Source of the DNA: Pseudo-nitzschia pungens | Taxonomy: Eukaryota; Bacillariophyta; Bacillariophyceae; Bacillariales; Bacillariaceae | Direction of reading: 5' to 3' | Assembly (NCBI GenBank): GCA_037355855.1 | Contig: CM074759.1 | Span: 3,720,001 to 3,784,000 of the forward strand | DNA length: 64,000 nt | Part shown: in pieces, positions 20,530 through 29,518 of the stretch | Position numbering within the stretch: position 1 is the first letter of the stretch | How the letters are laid out: the number at the start of each line of letters is the position of its first letter | The notes under the pieces: generated by a model | Told to the model about the DNA's origin: nothing | What the model saw: only the letters and a program-made list of their open reading frames with translations | The model's database searches: none | Translations under genes and position numbers: made by a program

Positions 20530-21960
20530 GTTGTGGGATCCTTTCTTTTTAAAGGTCTTTCTGTACTTTCTTCTGTACTCTTTGAGGTCTCGTTCGGAGA
20601 TGTCGATCTCGTCATCAGAGACGTCGTGGTCGGCTTGGGCCGTGGCCAGTACATAGGAGTACTCGTGGTTCGATAGGTTCCTTCCCCAGTGGGGTTTGGA
20701 ATGTTGCTCGTTGTCCGAGTCTTCTTTTGCCACAAAATGCTCCTTGAGCAAGTTGATGGTTTCCCGGTCAAACTTTCCCTTCTTGGGGGGACCACCGGTT
20801 AGTTTCCAGCATTTGCCGGCATGGACCTTGCCACAGGTCTTGCATAGTTGTTTGTTGCTGTTTTCCATAGGGCGCTTCTTTTTGCCGGGGGACTTCCCGT
20901 GGTGTCCTCCCCCAGATGCGGCCTTGGGGGTCTTCTTGGTGACGCCGGTCTGCTTTTCGAGGTCGGTGATGCGTTGTTGCATTATTGCTTCTTTCCGGAT
21001 GGTGATTTCCAGGTTTTCGAGCTTGTCGATAGTGGTGTTAAAGGATTGGGTGTAGAGGTCCCATCCAATGTGTTCCAGCTTCTCGCGTTGGGAGTGGGTC
21101 ATGTTGGAATCCAAGATTTCCTTCAGTTCTCCTTGGGTGAAACTTCTTGGTGTTTCCATTTGGTCACTGCCACATTCCCAGAGGCATTCTGGGAGGTAGC
21201 TTTGGAGTTCGGCCACTCGATTGGCCCAGGCTCTGATGCCATGTTTGAGGTCCACGCGCATGCCTCGCATGAATCTGCGGAGGACGATGTACAAACGCTT
21301 GCCGTTTTGGTCATTGCCAAAGATTTTGAGCTTGAGGACATGCATGCATTCCTCCATGATATCCTTCCTGTACTCCTGGGATTGGTAGTACTGGGTGAGG
21401 GCGCTTGCGACCTTTTTCTTTGGGATTGGAGACTCGAGGTTGTCGGTCTCCGATACTTTGTCCGATCTCGCCGTGGCTGTGTCGGTTTTGTCGGTGTTTG
21501 GAGATTTCTCCTTTGCCGTTTCCTTGGAGGCTCCCGTAGGAGTTTCGGTGGCGTCTTGCCCCATTGATAGTAGTATGTTTGCTTGGTCCCTTTGCTCGAT
21601 TTCCTGGATCTTTTTCTGGACCCGTCTGGTGTGGTGGACCTTGTGGGTCGGTTCGGCCAAGTAGGTCCGAGTGAGCGTTCGCTGGACAAGTGCGAGTGCC
21701 TCATTGGAGAGGATTCTCTGTAGAACGTCCAGTTTCTGGTCTCCGTGGAGTTTGTCATTGCCAGCAATTTTCTGGTCAAAGTCTCTCTTCCAGATGAGGA
21801 AGAGTTCTGGCCTCTCAGTACCATTGAGAACTTTCAGGTAGTCGCTGAATTCGATTCCACCCTTCTCGCTGTCTACACTCATCTTTATGGTGGTGGCGTC
21901 CTCTGGCCAGTCCTCCCGAGTGATGTTAAAGGGCTTCAGTTTAGTTCCTTTGGTTGCCAT
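20530..21960 (-). CDS. G2 Gag protein
   Basis: A 477-residue Gag starting MATKGTKLKPFNITRED. The first ~300 residues include a helical, charged capsid-like region. Residues about 330-345 suggest a short coiled coil (ENLEITIRKEAIMQQRITDLE). A zinc knuckle follows, CKTCGKVHAGKC (CX2CX3HX3C), in a Lys/Gly-rich stretch, and the tail is acidic then basic. It packages element RNA. The frame is open from the ATG and has no similarity to G1 Gag that I can see beyond function. The stop is the TGA shared with Pol. Confidence 0.92.
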
Positions 21961-22702
21961 GGTGGGTTAATCAGTTTTCTATTAGGTTTAATTTAGTTAC
22001 ACTACTCGTTATCCCGTTGTTTTGCGCTGAACTGAGCAAGAATGATTGCTCAGCTCTTCCAGTCCTTTTGCTGGATTTTTGCTGTTTCTCGTGATAACTC
22101 GTGTTATAACTGGTTTTTCCCCCTGGTCTGTTCAGTGGTGGGAGTTGTTTCTCTCTTTAGCTCACGGGAATCCTGTGGTTCCCCGGAGTTGTTTCTGTTT
22201 TTATTTCGTGGGATTCGATTCCCGTGGTTCTCCGGCGTTGCTTCTTTCTTAAGCTGTCACCGGGCCGGTCCCACTTCCCGTATCCCGTGGGGTTAGTGGT
22301 GTTCGGGTATTTGGTTATATACCTTTCCGGATATCCGTATATTTCGATTTTGGTTGGCATCCGCTTGCGGTCTGTCCCTCCACTCAGTGTTGGTCCAATT
22401 AGTCCACCTACTGATTCATGTGTCACTTTTTCGGCACATGTTTTCGTGTTTTTCGATTATTTCTGTTGTCGACCATGGTCCTGTTTAGGTACTCAGGTGT
22501 CTCTGTTGCTGCTGTTGCTCCCTTCTTTGGGTGCTAACAGTTGCTGGGGTCGGTCTTCCTTGTGCTGCAGACACTGGATATCCTTCTCCCTGTTTTGCTT
22601 CTCTGCGCCTCCATTTTTGGCAGTCTTTCGGATCCGTTGGTCCCTGGTCCGATCGGTCCTTTCTGCTCATGGTCATCAGCGCTCAGCTTGATTTTAAAAT
22701 CA
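21961..22702 (-). other. G2 5' leader
   Basis: A 742-bp untranslated leader between LTR and gag, with no ORF. It contains an imperfect repeat of a GGGAATCC(T/C)GTGGTTC(C/T)CCGG(A/C)G phrase around 22165-22240 that could fold. In element sense its first 14 bases are the palindrome annotated separately. Confidence 0.7.
22689..22702 (-). promoter_or_regulatory. Perfect palindrome at the G2 primer-binding position
   Basis: TGATTTTAAAATCA is its own reverse complement and abuts the inner end of the 5' LTR with no gap. It does not begin with TGG, as a site for a tRNA 3' CCA end would. Confidence 0.85.
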
Positions 22703-22891
22703 TGCCATACCCCGGGTCTACTAGTGATTAGAATAGTAGTGATATGCAAATTGTGAGCTCTATTGATTAGTCTATTTGCTACAGTTCTAAGAGCCCTCCG
22801 AATCAGCGATTCTGTCGACTCGCCGATTGTTTTTATCCTTATCCTTAATCCAGTCCCGTGTGCGCTCGTGACTGTATTTTGGTGCACGGCA
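22703..22891 (-). repeat. G2 5' LTR
   Basis: A 189-bp LTR identical to 17052-17240. The outer flank GCAAC (22892-22896) repeats 17047-17051. Confidence 0.96.
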
Positions 22892-22896
22892 GCAAC

Positions 22897-23919
22897 TGTA
22901 GATGGATCTGTTTCTTGGTAAGCTCTGTCTAGGATGACTTTGGACTTGTATGGATTGGCAAAGGAGAGGTCATCAGCAAAGAGCTCAGCATATTCTAGTT
23001 CTTCCATGAGCATGGTGTAGTTTGACTTGGTATCTTTCATGGGAATAGTTCTATCCATCCATTGTACTGCTCCTGTATTGAATAGGAGGTTGATCTGTGC
23101 TAGGTGGAGGAAATCTCTGCCTAATATTAGATCATGTTTGCAGTCGGGGGAATGGAAGAGCCTTGCCTCTTGTCGGTCGATGGTGTAGTTGCCAAACTCT
23201 TGTAATTTTATGTTCTTCATGATGACATATTCTGTAGTATCGAAGCTACCATTTGCTGTGGTTGTGAGGACTTGATGCTTGCTTCTGATTGGTATTGTGC
23301 CAAATGGTAGTGCTCTTTTATTGATTAGTGTTCCGGAGGATCCACTATCTAGTAGTGCTAGTAGTGGTCTTGCTTTAAGAGGGATGCCTTGTATGTACTG
23401 TATGTTGGTTAGAAGAATAGGAGCCATGGTGCTCTTATTCGATGCCTGTTCTGCTGTATTTGCAGCAGTTGACAGCAGTTTCAAATAATTTTGCTCCAGC
23501 GCACCTCCTTTGGTGTAGTCTTTGGAGTTTATGGTATTGCAAATGCCATTTTTTGCTGTACCAGTGGACCAATTCCTTGCCAGGGACAACAGTGGTCTAT
23601 TTGTTGCTGCTGTACTATCTTTTGCGTCAGTTGTACTCTTGGATCAATTCGTTGCTGTACGATTCGGATCCATGTTCGGATTGCTCTTTTCGGAGAATCG
23701 AACTGTTTTTGTTGCTGCTGTTGCAGTCTTTGCTGAGCGCTCAACAGGACTCCATCCTGTAGGTTCCTTCCCCTCTTTATCCAGGAAATCTCCTCCATGC
23801 GTCATCCCAGACAGCCAGGCTGTGCTGGCATCCAGTTCCATGGGAGCTGGAGGCAAGGTGATTGCTGGTTTAGATGAAGACAGGAGCGTCTTTTTGCAAG
23901 GCTGAGAGCCTTTGGAGAT
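22897..23919 (-). pseudogene. G1 Gag-Pol linker and aspartic protease
   Basis: The N-terminal Pol of the large minus-strand G1 element, upstream of the G2 insertion. It starts in frame directly after the gag TGA (23920-23922). It runs through the linker (MPPAPMELDAST, GDFLDKEGKEPTG), and the protease with LLALLDSGSSGTLINKRALP follows in a shifted frame open from 23589. The remaining protease (LILGRDFLHLAQINLLF, WMDRTIPM) continues to the G2 insertion at 22897. The RT part is on the other side at 17051. Confidence 0.82.
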
Positions 23920-24966
23920 TCAGGGGAGCCACACAAGTTCCCCATCAATACTCTGTTTGGTTCAACCACCATGTTCTGAATGGTGCGATTCCATTGCTGC
24001 TTTCATGTGGGCCTGGAAGGACTCGTTGCTTCCTGAGATAAGGTGAGCCTGTGTGTGAAAGGTCTCATTTTGGTTCTGATTGCTGGATCCCTTGTTATAA
24101 TTCTTGGAGAACTTGTTCTTTGGGCATTTGGACCAATCGTGGTTGTGCCCTGGGATCCTGCAGGGGTTGGACTTGTTGTTGTTGTGGTGGTTCCCCTTGT
24201 TGTTGGAGTTTGAGTTGTGTTTGCGAGAGTTTTTGTTGTTGGAGTTAGAACTATTTGAGAGCGTTTCTGTTACTTGTTGTTGTTCTTGTTGCTTTTTGTT
24301 TGCTTGTCTCTCATGGCAACTCATGTGGTCCACAATGAATTGGACAGTCTTGTCTTCTTGTATGCCACTGTGGATCATTCCATAGTGTTTGATCCAAGAG
24401 ACCAGAGAGGAGTGAAGCAGTATAGTGAGCTTCTCCACTCAGGAGAGAGGAGCACTGCTTCCATCCAATTTTGTTATATATTTCATGAGGACTAGGATCC
24501 CATCTGCATGGTCCTTACAGGTGGCTGCAGGTGTCTTTCGACAGTCAGAGCTGCAAAGGTATGTATGCATGATATCGCAAGCATCCCTGGCTTTGCAATA
24601 GAGCTTGGTAAAGTCTAGTATGGCTTGTTCATATTCACTGATCTGTTCTTTGTCATATTGAATCTCATTCAGGTCTAACAGGTCCTTGATCATGTTGTTC
24701 CATTTGCTCTGAGCATTGGTTGTAAGGCAGCAGCTAAAGTGAGTGAGGTATTTGTCGATTGGTAGTTGTAGAAGCTTGGCAGTGTTTCTAAACGACTCCT
24801 CCACAAATAGCAGTTCTTCTAGTCCTCCTTTCTCTGTGAAAAGAGGAACCTTCATGCTATCCATGTTGCCAGCCTCATTGACGTTCTATAGGGTGAAGAG
24901 TTTGGGCTTGGTTCAATCGAAGGAACTCTTGTAAGCAATTGGGGGATCTCTGTATAGTCCGCCCAT
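23920..24966 (-). pseudogene. G1 gag of the large minus-strand element
   Basis: Starts at the ATG at 24966 (MGGLYRDPPIAYKSSF). It carries the conserved KVPLFTEKGGLEELL block, an Asn-rich region, and the knuckle CRIPGHNHDWSKC (CX4HXHX4C). The frame is broken near 24880 and an in-frame TGA (EHGG-stop, where siblings have Arg) occurs just before the real end. The true gag terminus is the TGA at 23920-23922, after which the same frame continues into pol. Confidence 0.8.
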
Positions 24967-25079
24967 GTTGGAAGGGTTAGATTGAAGGCTTGTTGGAGAT
25001 ACAAGGTGCCTCTGTTGTTGAGGATATCGAGGATTTTTGAATTCAGTACTGATTCCTACTGTTCTCTACTTAAAGATAA

Positions 25080-25093
25080 ACAGTAATTACTGT
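25080..25093 (-). promoter_or_regulatory. G1 leader palindrome
   Basis: ACAGTAATTACTGT directly at the inner LTR edge, as in the other G1 leaders. The second palindrome nearby is slightly decayed (TTCAGTACTGATT around 25042-25054). Confidence 0.75.
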
Positions 25094-25394
25094 GTTACAT
25101 GTTAAGGTAGAAAATTTGGAGTAGTATTAATGTTATGTTATTTCATACTTTTTCCGAGATGGGATTAAACTTGAAGAGAGTGAAGAATGGGCGATCATCG
25201 CGACCTCTTTATATATCATACCTCTTTGTATACAATATATATCTCATATGTAACCTTAATTGTGGGTTCCTCTTTCTATGCCTGCTCACATATATATTTC
25301 ATATATACATACATGAATATTTGGTATTTGCTTCCCACATGGGATTTGGTTAATTATTCAACCTTGACTCTGTTAGCTACGCTAACATGTCACA
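25093..25394 (-). repeat. G1 5' LTR of the large minus-strand element
   Basis: A 302-bp LTR, TGTTACATG...CATGTCACA. The outer edge lies against a transposase coding region that begins abruptly at 25395, so this G1 element landed in the DNA-transposon gene. Confidence 0.85.
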
Positions 25395-27467
25395 GACTGT
25401 TCCTAGGTCAATTAACCTACCCATTAAAGCGCCAACAATTTCTCCTATGGTGTCTGCTAGATCTACGTTGGTTGCAGCAAAGGGCGACAGTAGTATGATC
25501 TGTAATTGCTCCTGCAAAAAGTGCAAAAGCCAGATGCCCAGCAGCAATAGTGGCAACAAGAGACCAATCAACATTGACACCGGCGCCAGCGCCGACCCCA
25601 ACGCTGACACTAGCGAGACAGAGGAGGAGACCCCAACTCTGAAGAAGCCAAGGAGGAATCATTCCCAATTGATGTATGATATGACAATCAAACAGAAGAA
25701 GAAGGAAAGATTTGAAGAGTCTTATCTTGCAGCTGAGCAGATGTACAAAGAGCAACCTGGATCAAAGCATATCTCCTTGGAGCAGGCATGTCAAGCAGCA
25801 AACAGAATGAATGGGACTGATATCAAGATGAACACTTTGAGATGGCCCTTGACCCAAGGCAACAAGGGTCTCACAACTGGACGCCGGGTAGACCATCCAT
25901 TATCCCTCTACAAGTGGAGAAGGCATTGGTTACAGCAATGGAGACTTCCTTTCTTCTTTGTTCAGCTGGAATGAAGGAGAAGCCCAATTGGAAGAAGGGT
26001 GTGGAAAGTTTGGAAGCATGCCTCTTTAGAGGGCCTTGTTCTTCAAAAGATTTCAGCGGTCTGTACAGACGTTTGCAGCCGCAGTTTGCTGAAAGCATAG
26101 AAGTGAACAAGTCTAACTCCCAGCTGGAGGAGAGGAGGTCATTATGGACTATGTATAACAAGATTAATAAGTGGTTTAGCAACTTGAAATTGCTGTTAAT
26201 TGAAAAGGGATTTGCTTGTTTGCCAACTGTGGTGGAAGAACTGAATCAACATGTGGGCAAGCTCGTATTCTTTCCCACTCATTTACACCATATCCTCAAC
26301 GTCGACGAGACTGGATTGACGCTGGACAGTACCTGCAGCCGCGCTGGCAGTTGTCCTGTTGTCAAATACAGTCCGCGCAGCATGAGTTTGCCAAAGGGTG
26401 CAACAAAGGCTAACAAAAGTAGCTCGCTCAGTACCATGATTGCTGGAAGCACTGCTGCCAGAGATCGTATTCCTCTACATTTTCAACTCAAGAGCACTGC
26501 TACAACGGATGACAAGAAATGTATCTCCTGCACTTTTGCTAAGTCATTGAGTCATGCTGGTACTTGTGAAGGAGTATGGGGTTTTGGACACATCACTCGT
26601 TGTCCCCACACCACCAACTGCAATGCCTCTGCAGGAATGGATAGCAACAAATTTTGTAAGTACGTTCTTAACACTATGGTTCCATTGTATACTGACATAC
26701 AGCCAGTGAGTGGACAATGGGTTTTGCTAATTGTCAATTCAGGTCCTGGACAACTTGATACAGAGCTCCTACAGGAACTCAGCCGCAAGGGAGTGTTGCT
26801 AGTACTACCTGGAGTGCCAAACACACCCCATGTCACACAAGTTAGTACCAACTGGAGCTACAGTCCCTTCAAGACAGCGTATCGCAAGAACAGGAAGAAA
26901 CTGCATGCAGTTTGGTGCTTAGAAAGGAGATTGTTGAAGCCAAGCAACTATCCAGCAATGGTGTTTGGATTTTGAGAGACATGGGATATGCAATTAGAGT
27001 CTGCATTTGACACGGCCTTTGCACCGGTTAGATCGAGATCTTTTTGGGACAAGGTTGGAATTAGCCCTTTTACACAAAAGTGTCTCAGAGATTGTAACAT
27101 AGTTCACAAGCTCATGATTTTACCAAATGGAGATATTGATGAAAAAAGGATCCAGCAACGATGGAGTTACTGGAACTCGGGCCACGGAACACTATAGCGG
27201 TTGAAACGCTGATTGATTTTGGATTCAACAGGGAAGTATTTCAGAAGGAAGCACCACGAAACTGCCAGCAAGTTACGGGATCAGAAGAAGCAGCTACAGG
27301 GCATCAGATTCAAGATGCAATCACAAAGGCAAACACTGCAGGGGAAAAGTACATCATTCTAGGCGGCAGACCCTACAATTGTCAGCACAATCAGCACAGT
27401 GTGGATGAAAGAGCACGTCATCAAGAGGAGATCAAAGCAATGAAATCCGCAAAGGCTTGTGCAGAGG
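25395..27467 (+). pseudogene. DDE transposase of a DNA transposon, main part
   Basis: Two overlapping frames (to 25974 and 25842-26975) plus further shifted pieces to 27467. The N-terminal part is basic and Lys-rich with a helix-turn-helix-like block (ISLEQACQAANRMNG). The core has HHILNVDETGLTLD, which holds the first catalytic Asp as in the DDE_1/pogo-like superfamily. The second site reads LIVNSGPGQ, with Asn where an Asp is expected, and the third block (VPNTPHVTQVSTNW) lacks the acidic residues I would expect after VTQ. The enzyme is probably inactive even apart from the frameshifts. The gene continues at 33934 beyond an inserted G1 element. Confidence 0.75.
27463..27467 (+). repeat. Target-site duplication AGAGG (left)
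   Basis: AGAGG here and at 33934-33938 brackets the G1 element at 27468-33933. Confidence 0.93.
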
Positions 27468-27784
27468 TGTAACACTCTAAGGTAGAAATTCGGAGTAGTC
27501 TGAATAATTGTGTGTTATTTCACTTTACGAGATGGGATTGAAATTAAAGAGAGGAAATAATGAGCGATGAGGTCATCGCGATCTCTTTATGTAATCTGCA
27601 TCCCTGTATATAACATATATTCTGTATGTAACCTTAATCGTACGATCGCTCTCTTCTGTATGCCTGTTCATATATACCGGATGTCCGTACATGTATATTA
27701 TATATATATATGTACCGATTGAATCCCATGTGGGATTCGGTTAATTATTAATTCGTAACTACTAGCCTACGCTAGCATGTTACA
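27468..27784 (-). repeat. G1 3' LTR
   Basis: TGTAACACTC...GCATGTTACA, near-identical to 33619-33933. The inner edge carries the family polypurine tract (ATGGGGCACTA in element sense, 27785-27798). Confidence 0.93.
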
Positions 27785-27946
27785 TAGTGCCCCATGATTG
27801 GACGAATCCCACAGTTAAGCCGACCAGTGACCCATGGAGCAGTCCGAGTCATTTGATTGGCTTAATTCAATATCTGCAGATTCAGTCGGCGTAGACTCCG
27901 ACTGATTCGCTTGCTTACTTACTGTAGGTTCTGACTGATTCGGCTC

Positions 27947-29269
27947 TCAATACGGCGTTAGCTTCCGGATGTTCACTGTTTCCACCACTGAGGGAGCTCT
28001 TTGCAGTTTTACAGTTCCATTCAGATTGACTTGCGTGATTGGAAAGGGACCGGTCTTCCTGGGTTGAAGTTTTTCCGGATCTGGTTCTTGGATCCATACC
28101 TTGTCATTGACTTGGAAGGTATGATTGATTCTCTTGGCATTATCTCTAAGAAGATTCTTGTTGATTCCCTGTTGTCGGAGCTGCTGCAGGGCTAATAGGT
28201 TCGAGGTTAGTGGCAGATCAATTAGCATGTCCCGATTGAACACCAGGGATCCTGGAGAAGCTTGTAAGGAGGCATTCACTGCACATCTGGAGGCATGCAT
28301 GCAAGTCGCAAGCGCATTATCCATGAGCTGACTGGCTCTGGTATTAGCTTGAGGGGGATTGACATGTACCAGGACTTGGAGGATATCAGGACTCGGAGGA
28401 TATCAGCAACTGTATGATGGACTCGTTCGCAGATGGTGTTAGATTGGGGATTCTTTACAGTGATAGGAATGGCCTGAATTCCATATTGGTTGAGTGTGGT
28501 TTGGAATTTCAGATCCTAGAAATTCTCCACCATTGTCATGAACACACCTGATGGGTCTTGGATACCTTGAGAGCCAACAGTTCCTGAACTGGTCTGATAC
28601 ATGCTGAGATGACTTGTCTCTGATTCTGATGATTTCGAGAAGGTTAGTGACTGGATCAATGCAAGTGAGCGCCTTGAAGTTATAGTTCTTGCCTTGGGCT
28701 GTAATTTTCCAGGGGCCTATAAGATCGACATGTACCTCGTTGAAGGGCGCCAATGGGGCTTCTTTCGGTGGCAACTTCCCATTCTTGGAGTGCTGGTTCT
28801 TGTATTTGATGCAGCTGTCCGGGCATATGTAAGTCTTGCAAAGATTGGATAGATTGTCGATGTAGAATCTTGAGGAGATAGTTTGATACAACCTGGTGGA
28901 TCCACAATGACCCAACAGAAGATGGTACCATTGGATGGTATCATTTGCGAGAGAGCTTGGTATGTAGATTCTCCAGTTGTCTGGATTGGATTGGTTGGCA
29001 TGGCAGAGGATGTTGTTACCTTCTAATTCTTGGTAGAAGAAGGTTTTGGATTGGATCTTGAACTTGATAGTAGGGTCCTTTTGCTGATGTAGATAGATAT
29101 TGGAATAGTTCACCGGGCATTTCAAGTCTTGATTGTTTGGTAGGTTGACTAGGCACTCATTATTCAGCAAACAGGCTTGTAATTCCTGGTCTGCGTCATT
29201 GCATAAGTGCTGGAAGAGGTTCGGGAACTCTGCTAGAAACAGTTCTTCGTCTTGCTTGGGGACTTGCTG
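27947..29269 (-). pseudogene. G1 integrase of the nested element
   Basis: Encodes the RNase H-integrase spacer (MLNNECLVNLPNNQDL), the zinc domain (YHLLLGHCGSTRLYQ ... ICPDSCIKYK), core blocks VHVDLIGPWK and [10 protein letters not shown], then, after a frame change near 28510 and a small duplication near 28385, the C-terminal part (NRDMLIDLPLTSNLLALQQL, KTGPFPITQVNLNGTV). The catalytic Asp residues are visible but the frame is broken, so it is not functional. Confidence 0.82.
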
Positions 29270-29517
29270 CTGTACTATCTTTCGCGTCTGTTGTACCCTT
29301 GGATCGATTCATTTTTCGATTCGGATCCATGTTCGTATTGCTCTTTTTGGAGAACCGAACTGTTTTGATTGCTGCTGTTGCAGTCTTTGCTGAGCACTCA
29401 ACAGGAATACTCCATCCTGTAGGTTCCTTCCCCTCTTTTTCTGGGAGATCTCCTCCTTGCGTCATCCCAGTCAGCTGTGCTGTACTGGCATCCAGGGCCT
29501 GTGGCGCCGCGCTCAAC
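29270..29517 (-). pseudogene. G1 Gag-Pol linker fragment
   Basis: The minus-strand linker (APQALDASTAQLTGM, DLPEKEGKEPTG), which should directly continue the gag-side fragment that stops at 32359. The inserted plus-strand block separates the two. At its left it joins abruptly to integrase-spacer sequence, so the protease, RT and RNase H were deleted. Confidence 0.75.
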
Positions 29518-29518
29518 A

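Larger units (their letters stand above)
17052..22891 (-). mobile_element. Ty3/gypsy family G2 element, nearly intact
   Basis: A 5840-bp element with 189-bp LTRs that are identical base for base and begin TGCC and end GGCA. It is flanked by GCAAC duplications (17047-17051 and 22892-22896). It inserted into G1 pol between the protease region and the RT. Gag and Pol are open apart from one extra A in the integrase and the gag stop codon. LTR identity makes it the youngest-looking insertion in the window. Confidence 0.96.
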
